Assembly: GCA_964242625.1 (NCBI GenBank)
Contig: CAXTAO010000002.1
Coordinates: 62,001 to 126,000, forward strand
Source of the DNA: JASLDZ01 sp964242625
GTDB taxonomy: Bacteria; Pseudomonadota; Alphaproteobacteria; Caulobacterales; Caulobacteraceae
Length of the DNA: 64,000 nucleotides
Direction: 5' to 3'
Shown here: one piece after another, positions 35,565 through 44,142 of the stretch
Position numbering within the stretch: position 1 is the stretch's first letter
Layout of the letters: each line of letters opens with the position of its first letter
Notes under the pieces: model-generated
Told to the model about the DNA's origin: nothing
Database searches by the model: none
Seen by the model: only the letters and a program-made list of their open reading frames with translations
Translations under genes and position numbers: made by a program

Positions 35565-38500
35565 TCAGGCGTAGCTCTGCAGCGGCCGCACCTCGAGCAC
35601 GCCCGTGCGCAGCGCCTCGATCGCCTGCGCCGCGGCCAGCGCGCCCGCGGCGGTGGTGTAATAGGGCACCTTGGAGGTGAGGGCGGCGCGGCGCAGGCTG
35701 AAGCTGTCCTCCAGGCTCTGGCGCCCCTCGGTGGTGTTGAAGACGAGCTGCACGCCGCCGTCCTTGATGCGGTCCACGATGTTGGGCCGACCCTCCAGCA
35801 CCTTCTTGACGCGCTCGACCTCCAGCCCCTCGCCCTCGAGATAGCCCGCCGTGCCGCCGGTGCAGAGGAGGGTGAAGCCCAGGCTCTTGAGGAGGCGCGC
35901 GGGCTCCAGGATCCACGGCTTGTCCGCCGCCTTGACCGAGACGAACACCGCGCCCGACTGCGGCAGGGTTACGCCGCCGCCCAGCTGCGACTTGGCGAAG
36001 GCGCGCGCGAAGGCGGCCGAGGCGGGCTCGCCCTCGCGCCGCCAGTCAAGCCCCATCACCTCGCCCGTGGACCGCATCTCGGGGCCGAGCACGGTGTCGA
36101 CGCCCGGGAAGCGCGCGAAGGGGAAGACCGCCTCCTTCACCGCCACGTGGTCGTCCGCCGAGGGGCTGAGGTCGAAGCTCGCCAGCCGCTCGCCCGCCAT
36201 TACCTTGGCGGCGATGGAGGCCACGGAGAGGCCGATCGCTTTGGCCACGAACGGCACGGTGCGGCTGGCGCGCGGGTTGACCTCCAGCACATAGATGCGG
36301 GGCTCGGGGCCGTGCGGCTCCTCGATGGCGAACTGCACGTTCATGAGCCCGCGCACGCCCAAGGCGCGCGCCATGGCCTCGGTCTGGCGCTTGAGCTCGG
36401 CCACGGTCTCGGGGCGTAGCGAGAAGGGCGGGAGCGAGCAGGCGCTGTCGCCCGAGTGCACGCCCGCCTCCTCGATGTGCTCCATCACGCCGGCGACAAA
36501 GACGTCGGTCCCGTCGCAGATCGCGTCCACGTCCACCTCGGTGGCGCGGGAGAGGTACTGGTCGATGAGGACGGGGCTCGAGCCCGAGACCTGCACGGCG
36601 GTGAGGACGTAGCGCTCTAGCCCCTCGTCGTCGCGCACGATCTCCATGGCGCGCCCGCCCAGGACGTAGGAGGGGCGGATCACCACGGGATAGCCCACCT
36701 GGTGCGCGGCGGCGCGGGCCTCCTCCGCCGAGCGGGCGATGGCGTTGACCGGCTGGCGCAGGCCGATCTCCTGCAGGAGGCCCTGGAAGCGCTCGCGGTC
36801 CTCGGCGAGGTCGATGGCGTCGGGGCTGGTGCCGAGGATGGGCACGCCCGCGTCCTCCAGCGCCTGGGCGAGCTTCAGCGGCGTCTGCCCGCCGAACTGC
36901 ACGATCACGCCGATCAGCTCGCCCTTGGACTGCTCGACCGCGATCAGCTCCAGGACGTCCTCGGCGGTCAGCGGCTCGAAGTAGAGCCGGTCGGAGGTGT
37001 CGTAATCGGTGGAGACCGTTTCCGGGTTGCAGTTCACCATGATGGACTCGACGCCGAGATCCTTCAGCGCGAAGGCGGCGTGGCAGCAGCAGTAGTCGAA
37101 CTCTATGCCCTGGCCGATGCGGTTCGGACCGCCGCCCAGGATGATCGCCTTGCGCCGGTCGGAGGGCCGGCTCTCGTCGTCCGCCGCCTCGCCGAACGCC
37201 CCCGCCTCGTAGGTGGAGTACATGTAGGGCGTGCGCGCCTCGAACTCCGCGGCGCAGGTGTCCACCCGCTTGAACACGGGCCGGACGCCGAGCGCATGGC
37301 GCGCATCGCGCGCGGCGCTCTCGGTCGTGCGCGCGAGCTTCGCCAGCCGCGCGTCGGCGAAGCCCATCGCCTTCAGCGCGCGTAGGCCCTCCGCGTCGGA
37401 GGGCAGGCCGCCCGCGCGCACCCGGCCCTCGGCGCGCACGATCTCGGCGATCTCGCGCAGGAACCAGGGCTCGTACGAGCACGCGCCGCGGATCTCCTCG
37501 ACCGAGAGACCGTGGCGGAAGGCCTGGGCGATGACCCGCAGCCGGTCGGGAGTGGGCTGGCCCAGCGCACGCAGCACCGCCGCGGTGCCCGCATCGGGGT
37601 CGGCCGCGCCCGGGATGTCGATCTCGTCGAGGCCGGAGAGCCCCGTCTCCAGCCCCCGCAGCGCCTTCTGTAGGCTCTCGGCGAAGGTGCGGCCCATCGC
37701 CATCACCTCGCCTACGCTCTTCATGCTGGTGGTGAGATAGGGCTCGGCCCCCGGGTACTTCTCGAAGGCGAAGCGCGGGATCTTGACGACGACGTAGTCA
37801 ATCGAGGGCTCGAAGGCCGCAGGCGTGGCCCCGGTGATGTCGTTGGTGAGCTCGTCCAGCGTGTAGCCCACGGCCAGGCGCGCGGCGACCTTGGCGATCG
37901 GAAAGCCCGTGGCCTTGGACGCCAGCGCCGAAGAGCGCGACACCCGCGGGTTCATCTCGATCACCACCATGCGCCCGTCCGCCGGGTCGACGGCGAACTG
38001 CACGTTGGAGCCGCCAGTCTCCACGCCGATCTCGCGCAGCACCGCGATGGAGGCGGCGCGCATGCGCTGGTACTCCTTGTCGGTGAGCGTCAGCGCGGGG
38101 GCCACGGTGACGCTGTCGCCGGTGTGCACGCCCATGGGGTCGATGTTCTCGATCGAGCACACGATAATGCAGTTGTCCGCCCGGTCGCGGACCACCTCCA
38201 TCTCGTACTCCTTCCAACCGAGCACGCTCTCCTCGATCAGCACTTCGGTCGTAGGCGAAAGGTCCAGCCCGCGCTCCACGATCTCGCGCACCTCCTCCAT
38301 GTTGTAGGCGATGCCACCGCCGGTGCCGGCAAGAGTGAAGGAGGGGCGAATCACCGCGGGCAGGCCCACGAACTCGATAGCGGCGGCCGCTTCCTCCAGC
38401 GCGTGCACGGCGCGCGACTTGGGGCTTTCGAGCCCGATCGCATCCATGGCGTCGCGGAACTTCTGCCGGTCCTCGGCCTTGTCGATCACCTCCGCGCGGG

Positions 38501-38867
38501 CGCCGATCATCTCCACGTCGTGCCGCGCGAGCACGCCGTCGCGCTCGAGCGCCAGCGCGGTGTTGAGCGCGGTCTGCCCGCCCATGGTGGGCAACAGCGC
38601 GAAGCCGCCCGGCCGCATGTGGCGCTCGCGCGCGATGATGCTGGCCACCACCTCCGGCGTGATCGGCTCCACATAGGTGGCGTCGGCCACCTCCGGGTCG
38701 GTCATGATGGTGGCGGGGTTCGAGTTGACGAGAACGATGCGATAGCCCTCGGCCCTGAGCGCCTTGCATGCCTGCACGCCCGAATAGTCGAACTCGCACG
38801 CCTGGCCGATCACGATGGGCCCCGCCCCGATGATCAGGACGGTCGCGATGTCTGTGCGCTTGGGCAT
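35565..38867 (-). CDS. carB: Carbamoyl-phosphate synthase large subunit
   Basis: 1100 residues from the ATG at 38867 (MPKRTDIATVLIIGAGPIVI). Two homologous ATP-grasp halves are complete: the carboxyphosphate half (GACSYEPWF marks the oligomerisation region that follows it) and the carbamate half (YCCCHAAFALKDLGVESIMV onwards). The C-terminal MGS-like allosteric domain follows (FVSVKAADKPWILEPARLL, TGGTAGYLEG). It makes carbamoyl phosphate for pyrimidines and arginine with CarA, which lies 3.6 kb upstream on the same strand beyond a TonB receptor. Confidence 0.97.
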   Translation of the reverse strand: MPKRTDIATVLIIGAGPIVIGQACEFDYSGVQACKALRAEGYRIVLVNSNPATIMTDPEVADATYVEPITPEVVASIIARERHMRPGGFALLPTMGGQTALNTALALERDGVLARHDVEMIGARAEVIDKAEDRQKFRDAMDAIGLESPKSRAVHALEEAAAAIEFVGLPAVIRPSFTLAGTGGGIAYNMEEVREIVERGLDLSPTTEVLIEESVLGWKEYEMEVVRDRADNCIIVCSIENIDPMGVHTGDSVTVAPALTLTDKEYQRMRAASIAVLREIGVETGGSNVQFAVDPADGRMVVIEMNPRVSRSSALASKATGFPIAKVAARLAVGYTLDELTNDITGATPAAFEPSIDYVVVKIPRFAFEKYPGAEPYLTTSMKSVGEVMAMGRTFAESLQKALRGLETGLSGLDEIDIPGAADPDAGTAAVLRALGQPTPDRLRVIAQAFRHGLSVEEIRGACSYEPWFLREIAEIVRAEGRVRAGGLPSDAEGLRALKAMGFADARLAKLARTTESAARDARHALGVRPVFKRVDTCAAEFEARTPYMYSTYEAGAFGEAADDESRPSDRRKAIILGGGPNRIGQGIEFDYCCCHAAFALKDLGVESIMVNCNPETVSTDYDTSDRLYFEPLTAEDVLELIAVEQSKGELIGVIVQFGGQTPLKLAQALEDAGVPILGTSPDAIDLAEDRERFQGLLQEIGLRQPVNAIARSAEEARAAAHQVGYPVVIRPSYVLGGRAMEIVRDDEGLERYVLTAVQVSGSSPVLIDQYLSRATEVDVDAICDGTDVFVAGVMEHIEEAGVHSGDSACSLPPFSLRPETVAELKRQTEAMARALGVRGLMNVQFAIEEPHGPEPRIYVLEVNPRASRTVPFVAKAIGLSVASIAAKVMAGERLASFDLSPSADDHVAVKEAVFPFARFPGVDTVLGPEMRSTGEVMGLDWRREGEPASAAFARAFAKSQLGGGVTLPQSGAVFVSVKAADKPWILEPARLLKSLGFTLLCTGGTAGYLEGEGLEVERVKKVLEGRPNIVDRIKDGGVQLVFNTTEGRQSLEDSFSLRRAALTSKVPYYTTAAGALAAAQAIEALRTGVLEVRPLQSYA

Positions 38868-39200
38868 GGCCGCCTCGAACGGGGAAGTCGCGCCGCGCGC
38901 GACGGCGCGCCCTCCGGGGGTGGCGGAGAGCGCGGACCTTCGAGGATGCGGCGGAGGCCAGCATCTAGCGGGGGCGCGGGCGGGGAGCAACGCGCGCGCA
39001 GGCCTCACACGGCGGCTCCATAAACCTATGTCGCCGCTCCATTACGAAATCGTAACCTAAATGTGACACCCCGTCGCCTCTTTGCGGCCACACCGCGCAA
39101 GGCGCGTTGACCCACCGCACGCCGGCCTCAAGCATGTCACCCGTGAGGCGCCGCGGAGCCGCCGCGGCCGTCGTTGCTTACCGTAAGCGTGGGGGTTGCT
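38868..39200. promoter_or_regulatory. Divergent intergenic region carB / TonB receptor
   Basis: 333 bp with no gene. The carB-proximal half is very GC-rich. The half near the receptor has an AT-richer stretch (39020-39065) with the perfect palindrome TTACGA-AA-TCGTAA (39042-39055), a candidate operator for the receptor gene. No riboswitch was recognised. Confidence 0.5.
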
Positions 39201-42200
39201 TTGCGTCACTCGCTGTTGAGTTCGTCCATGCTGGCCGCGGCCGTCCTGGCTCTGCCGGCCACGGCGCTGGCGCAGGTTCCGACGCCGAGCCCCACGCCCG
39301 CCCCTTCCGCGCCGGCGGCCCAGACCCCGAGCTCGACTCAGGTCGACGCCGCCAACCAGGAGGCCGCGATCCAGGCCCCGACCCAGCCCGCCGCGCCGCC
39401 GTCGGCCGGTTCGGCCGGGGGCGCCGGCCCCGAGGTGGTGGTCACCGGCTCGATCCTGCGCCGGAACCTGGCCTCCACCGACGCGCCGATCACCGTCACC
39501 ACCGCCCAGGATCTGGCGGTGAAGGGCATCACCACCGTCGCTCAGGGCGTGCTGCAGATCTCGGCCAACAGCGCGGGCTCGCTCCCCGGCAACTTTACCG
39601 CCAACGGCGCCTTCGCCGCCGGCGCCCAGGCGGTGTCGCTGCGGGGCCTGACCTCAAACTCGACGCTGACGCTGATCGACGGCCTGCGTACCGCCTTCTA
39701 CCCCCTGGCCGACGACGCCACGCGCAACTTCGTCGACCTGAACAGCATCCCCGACGTGATCGTGGACCGGATCGAGACGCTGAAGGACGGCGCTTCCGCC
39801 ACCTACGGCGCCGACGCCATCGCCGGCGTGGTCAACGTGATCACCAAGAAGACCTTTGAAGGCTTCACCGCCAAGGCCGAGGGCGGTTTCTCACAGGAAG
39901 GCGGCGGCGGTGAGAACAACTATCAGGCCCTGATCGGCCACGGCAATCTCGCGCGCGACGGTTACAACGTCTACCTTGGCGTCGAGTACCAGCACGACGA
40001 CAACCTGTTCAACCGCGAGCGCGGCCCGCTCTACAACACCGCCGACCTCAGCGGTCAGTGCGGCGCGAGCCTCGGCGTCTTGAACGACGATGGAAGCGTG
40101 GCCATCCCCGCCGGGTCGCGCACCTGCCGCACCAACGGTGTCCGCAACGGCCTGCAGTTCGACGGGTCGTTCCAGGGCATCGCCACCAGCACCGTGCCGA
40201 TCTTCAGGCCATTCACCCAGAACGCCGATGGCACCTACACGGCGGCGGGCGACTACCAGCTGTTCAATCCCGCTTCGGCCAACTGCGGCGCGCTGCGTCC
40301 TGTGACGGTGACGCCGGATCAGGCGGCGGCGGGCGGCGCGGCGGGCATCACGGCCGGCCCGGCGACGTTCTGCCAGCAGGATTTCACCCACGACTACAGC
40401 ACGATCTCGCCCGACCAGAAGCGCTTCAGCGTCTCGTTCCGCGGCACCAAGCAGATCAACGCCGACACCCAGGCCTACTTCACCGCCAGCTACTACCAAA
40501 ACGACGTCACGAGCTATGCGGCGCCGTCGGCGATCCGGCAGCAGTCCACGCCCGGCTCGCTGGGCCTGGTCTATTCGACCGCGGGCACGCCGGGGATCGT
40601 GCTTCCCGTTTACGTCTGCGCCGCCGGGGTGGACTGCAACGCCACCAACGGCGTGCTCAACCCCAACAACCCGTTCGCGGCGCTCGGCGAGGTCTCGTCG
40701 ATCCGCTACAACTTCGGCGACATCCCCGCCCAGAACGAACAATTCAGCCAGGTCTACCGCTTCGCGGCGGGCATCCAGGGCAAGTTCAACCTGTTCGGCG
40801 ACTGGCGCTACTCGGTCGACGTGACCGGCGCGCAGAGCGACCTGCGCAACACCTCCACCGGCGACATCTACATCGCGGGCCTCCTGCAGGCGGTGAACAC
40901 GGGCGCCTACAACTTCATCGATCCGACGCAGAACAGCCAGACGGTGCGCAACCTGATCGCGCCGCAGCTCGACCAGTACTCCACCTCCAAGCTCGGCATG
41001 GTGCAAGTCAACCTGTCGCGCGATCTCTTCCAGCTGCCCGGCGGCCCGCTGCAGCTGGGCGTCGGCGGGTCGGTTCGCTACGAGTCGATCTACAACCCGA
41101 GCGCCAACCCCGACAACAACGGCGCCACCAACCGCTACTTCACCGTCAACCCGTTCGGCACCATTGGCAGCCGCAACACCCGCGCGGGCTTCTTCGAACT
41201 CGACGCGCCCGTGGTGCACCAGCTCGACCTCAACCTGTCGGGCCGTTACGACGAGTACTCGACCGGTCAGGACAACTTCTCGCCCAAGGCGGGCGGCCGT
41301 ATCCGGCCCTTCGCCGACTGGCTGCCGGCGCTCGACAAGATCACCCTGCGCTCGACCTACTCGCAGGGCTTCCGCGTGCCGAGCTTCGCCGAGTCGAACT
41401 CGCTGCCCTCGACGGGCTTCACCACCGCCAACGTGCCGGCGCCCTACAACACCGCCTTCTACACGGCCCACGGCAACGACGGCTACGGCCAGGGCTATTC
41501 GCTGGGCCAGACCACCCAGGGCACGGGCGGGCTGAAGCCTGAGCGTTCGGAGAACTTCACCGCTGGCATCGTCGTCGACCCGATCCGCAACTTGAGCTTC
41601 AGCCTCGACTTCTACCGGATCAAGAAGCGTGACTTCATCACGCCCAATACCTCGAATCTGGGCGCTGCGGTGGCGGCCTACTACGCGGGCGCGCCGATCC
41701 CGGCGGGATACTCGACCATCCCGGGCATCCCGGACCCGAACTTCCCCAACGCGCAGCCGACGCTGGGCTTCATCTCCTACGGCTTCACAAACCTCGGCAC
41801 CGAGACGAGTTCGGGCTACGACATCGGGGCGACCGCGCGCTTCAACCTGCCCTACGGCGTCCGCTACACCAGCGTCTTCGACGGCAACTACGTGCTGCGG
41901 CTGAACCTCGACCCGATGAACGGGTCGCCCGTGCAGCACTACGCGGGCACCATCGGGCCGTACAACGCCGTGGCCGCTGGCGGCACGCCGAAGTTCCGCG
42001 CCAACTGGCAGAACACGCTGGCCTACGGACCCGCGAGCTTCACCGTCACCGCCTACTACACCGACGGCTACCAGCTGCAGGCCGAGGACAACGGTGACAC
42101 CACCGGCCTCTGCATCGCCGACGGCGCCACCGCCAGCGCGGTCAACACCACCTACCTGGACGGCGTGACGCCGGTCGCCTGCAAGGTGAAGCCGTTCTGG

Positions 42201-42389
42201 GACATCGACCTTCACGCCTCGTACGACTTCGCCGAGCACTACCAAGTGTACTTCGACATGCAGAACGTGTTCGACCGCCAGGCGCCCTACGACCCGACCA
42301 CCTACGGCGGCGACAACTACAACGCGACCTTCGGCTACCAGGGCATACTGGGCCGATACTTCAAGGTGGGCCTGCGCGCGACCTTCTAA
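39201..42389 (+). CDS. TonB-dependent receptor
   Basis: About 1062 residues from a TTG at 39201 after GTGGGGGTTGC, giving the signal peptide LAAAVLALPATALAQ; an upstream TTG at 39174 or the ATG at 39228 are alternatives. A Pro/Thr/Ala-rich linker of about 50 residues precedes a plug of a different subclass from the other two receptors: EVVVTGSILRRNLASTDAPI, then LRGLTSNSTLTLIDGLR and IETLKDGASATYGADAIAGV. The barrel ends GLRATF. This plug type (SIxRxNL.S..P) is found in receptors for carbohydrates, peptides or other ligands in Caulobacter and Sphingomonas. No catabolic gene is adjacent. It separates carA from carB. Confidence 0.92.
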   Translation: MRHSLLSSSMLAAAVLALPATALAQVPTPSPTPAPSAPAAQTPSSTQVDAANQEAAIQAPTQPAAPPSAGSAGGAGPEVVVTGSILRRNLASTDAPITVTTAQDLAVKGITTVAQGVLQISANSAGSLPGNFTANGAFAAGAQAVSLRGLTSNSTLTLIDGLRTAFYPLADDATRNFVDLNSIPDVIVDRIETLKDGASATYGADAIAGVVNVITKKTFEGFTAKAEGGFSQEGGGGENNYQALIGHGNLARDGYNVYLGVEYQHDDNLFNRERGPLYNTADLSGQCGASLGVLNDDGSVAIPAGSRTCRTNGVRNGLQFDGSFQGIATSTVPIFRPFTQNADGTYTAAGDYQLFNPASANCGALRPVTVTPDQAAAGGAAGITAGPATFCQQDFTHDYSTISPDQKRFSVSFRGTKQINADTQAYFTASYYQNDVTSYAAPSAIRQQSTPGSLGLVYSTAGTPGIVLPVYVCAAGVDCNATNGVLNPNNPFAALGEVSSIRYNFGDIPAQNEQFSQVYRFAAGIQGKFNLFGDWRYSVDVTGAQSDLRNTSTGDIYIAGLLQAVNTGAYNFIDPTQNSQTVRNLIAPQLDQYSTSKLGMVQVNLSRDLFQLPGGPLQLGVGGSVRYESIYNPSANPDNNGATNRYFTVNPFGTIGSRNTRAGFFELDAPVVHQLDLNLSGRYDEYSTGQDNFSPKAGGRIRPFADWLPALDKITLRSTYSQGFRVPSFAESNSLPSTGFTTANVPAPYNTAFYTAHGNDGYGQGYSLGQTTQGTGGLKPERSENFTAGIVVDPIRNLSFSLDFYRIKKRDFITPNTSNLGAAVAAYYAGAPIPAGYSTIPGIPDPNFPNAQPTLGFISYGFTNLGTETSSGYDIGATARFNLPYGVRYTSVFDGNYVLRLNLDPMNGSPVQHYAGTIGPYNAVAAGGTPKFRANWQNTLAYGPASFTVTAYYTDGYQLQAEDNGDTTGLCIADGATASAVNTTYLDGVTPVACKVKPFWDIDLHASYDFAEHYQVYFDMQNVFDRQAPYDPTTYGGDNYNATFGYQGILGRYFKVGLRATF

Positions 42390-42415
42390 GCGCGGACGTC
42401 CGCCGGGCGAGGGGA

Positions 42416-42441
42416 GGGCGGGGCTGCGGCCCCGCCCTTTT
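42416..42441 (+). terminator. Rho-independent terminator of the third TonB receptor
   Basis: Stem GGGCGGGG / CCCCGCCC (8 bp, loop CTGCGG) followed by TTTT, 27 bp after the receptor stop; it may also serve the convergent carA gene. Confidence 0.85.
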
Positions 42442-42457
42442 CGCGTCGGCGGGGCGG

Positions 42458-43705
42458 TCAGCGCCGGGCGGCGTCCATCAGACCGGCGAAGCGCTCGAAC
42501 AGGTGGAGGCTGTCGGTCGGCCCGGGGCTGGCCTCCGGGTGGTGCTGCACGCTGAACACCGGCCGGTCGCGCAGGGCGAGGCCCGCGTTGGTGCCGTCGA
42601 ACAGCGAGACGTGCGTCTCCTGCACGGCGGCGGGCAGGGTGGCCCGGTCCACGGTGAAGCCGTGGTTCATGCTGACGATCTCCACGCGCCCGGTCTCCAG
42701 GTCCTTCACCGGGTGGTTCGCCCCGTGGTGGCCCTGGTCCATCTTGGAGGTCTCCGCCCCCAGCGCGCGGGCCAGCATCTGGTGGCCGAGGCAGATGCCG
42801 AACACGGGCGTGCCGCTGTCGACCAGCCGCCGGATCTCGGGGACCGCGTAGTCGCCGGTCGCCGCCGGGTCGCCGGGCCCGTTGGACAGGAGCACGCCGT
42901 GCGGCCGACGCGCCAACACCTCCTCGGCGGTGGTGGAGGCGGGGAGCACCGTCGCGCGCGCGCCCACCGAGGTCAGCGCGCGAAGGATGTTGCGCTTGAT
43001 CCCGTAGTCGAGGACGGCGACCTCGAACCGCGGCTCGGCCCGCAATCCGGTTTGGGGGCCGGCGTAGCCGCCCGGCCAGGCCCACAGGCCCTCGTCGAAG
43101 GTGAAGCTTTGCAGGGTGGTGGCCTCGCGCGCGAGGTCGAGCCCGGTCAGCCCCGTCCAGGCGCGGGCGCGGGCGACGAGGGCGTCGGTGTCGAAGCGGC
43201 CGTCGGGCGCATGGGCGATCACCGCATGGGGCATGCCGCGCTCGCGGACCCGGCGGGTGAGCGCGCGGGTGTCGACCCCCGAGAGGCCCACGACGCCGCG
43301 GGCGCGCATCCAGCCGTCAAGGTCGCCCCCGCCCGCCCCCTCCGCCCGCCAGTTCGCCCGTGCGCCGGGGGGCGCGCGGAAGATCGCGCCGCGAGCGGTG
43401 GTGCGCGCGCCGCCGAAGCCCGCGTCTCCGCTCGCCCCCGCGTCGCCGCTCATCGCGAACTCGCGCCCGAACTGTTCGACGTCCTGCCGGTTCACCCCCG
43501 TGATCCCGACGTGGGGAAAGGTGAAGGTGACGATCTGCGCCATGTAGGAGGGGTCGGTCAGGATCTCCTGATAGCCCGTCATGGCGGTGTTGAAGCACAC
43601 CTCGCCTACCGCCTCGCCCGCCGCGCCCACGCCGATCCCGGGCAGGAGCGTGCCGTCGGCCAGCGCCAAGACGCCGGTCGCACCTACGGGGAGCTGTGCG
43701 GCCAT
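42458..43705 (-). CDS. carA: Carbamoyl-phosphate synthase small subunit
   Basis: 415 residues from the ATG at 43705. The N-terminal domain has FNTAMTGYQEILTDPSYMAQ. The glutaminase triad lies at FGICLGHQM (Cys) and VQHHPEASPGP (His, Glu). Compared with E. coli, the region after FTFPHVGITGVNRQDVEQ carries a short extra Gly/Ala/Asp segment (SGDAGASGDAGFGGA) that looks like a small tandem expansion; it lies outside the active site. It supplies ammonia to CarB. Confidence 0.96.
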   Translation of the reverse strand: MAAQLPVGATGVLALADGTLLPGIGVGAAGEAVGEVCFNTAMTGYQEILTDPSYMAQIVTFTFPHVGITGVNRQDVEQFGREFAMSGDAGASGDAGFGGARTTARGAIFRAPPGARANWRAEGAGGGDLDGWMRARGVVGLSGVDTRALTRRVRERGMPHAVIAHAPDGRFDTDALVARARAWTGLTGLDLAREATTLQSFTFDEGLWAWPGGYAGPQTGLRAEPRFEVAVLDYGIKRNILRALTSVGARATVLPASTTAEEVLARRPHGVLLSNGPGDPAATGDYAVPEIRRLVDSGTPVFGICLGHQMLARALGAETSKMDQGHHGANHPVKDLETGRVEIVSMNHGFTVDRATLPAAVQETHVSLFDGTNAGLALRDRPVFSVQHHPEASPGPTDSLHLFERFAGLMDAARR

Positions 43706-43737
43706 GAAGGGGGGCTCCTGCGAGGGTTTCGCGCGCG

Positions 43738-43777
43738 AAAAAGGCGGACCGGGAGATCGCCCCCCGGCCCGCCTTTC
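43738..43777 (-). terminator. Rho-independent terminator for the entericidin-like gene
   Basis: On the minus strand, AAAGGCGGGCCGGG pairs with CCCGGTCCGCCTTT with one mismatch and is followed by TTTTT. It lies between the small lipoprotein gene and carA and insulates carA from it. Confidence 0.8.
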
Positions 43778-43833
43778 AGGCGCGTGTCGATACGTCCGCC
43801 CGCAGGCGGGGTCAAACCCGCGAGGGCGTCGTC

Positions 43834-43971
43834 TTAGTGCTTGGCGTCTTCGGCGGTGTTGGTCACCGCGTGCCCGGTGGCGCTGACGTCGCGGCCGGCG
43901 CCGGCGAGCGTGTTGCAGGCGGCGGTCGACACGGCGGCCGCGGCGGCGAGGAGGATGGCGAGCTTGCGCAT
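43834..43971 (-). CDS. Entericidin-like small lipoprotein
   Basis: 45 residues: MRKLAILLAAAAAVSTAAC is a lipoprotein signal with the lipobox cysteine at 19, and the short mature part (NTLAGAGRDVSATGHAV ...) has the N-T-x-x-G-x-G-x-D pattern of entericidin A/B proteins. Entericidins are small envelope lipoproteins linked to stationary phase. A ribosome site GGAG lies eight bases upstream. It has its own terminator downstream and is too short for routine gene callers. Confidence 0.85.
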   Translation of the reverse strand: MRKLAILLAAAAAVSTAACNTLAGAGRDVSATGHAVTNTAEDAKH

Positions 43972-44142
43972 GAACGGATCTCCTGGTGGTCGGAAGAACT
44001 CCGGAAGGTCCGGAATTCGCGGGCATCACAACCCCATCAAAGCGAGGCCGTTCCCGCCGCTCGCGCGACTTCGTGCGGGTGTGGCGCCGGCGGCACGCCT
44101 TGCGGGTTGACCCACCAGCGGCAGGGTCGTCCCCATGGCGCG

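Noticed and set aside
39891..43085. A 1064-residue open frame opposite the third TonB receptor and carA
   Set aside because: No recognisable domain, and composition typical of antisense frames; the receptor and carA are unambiguous.
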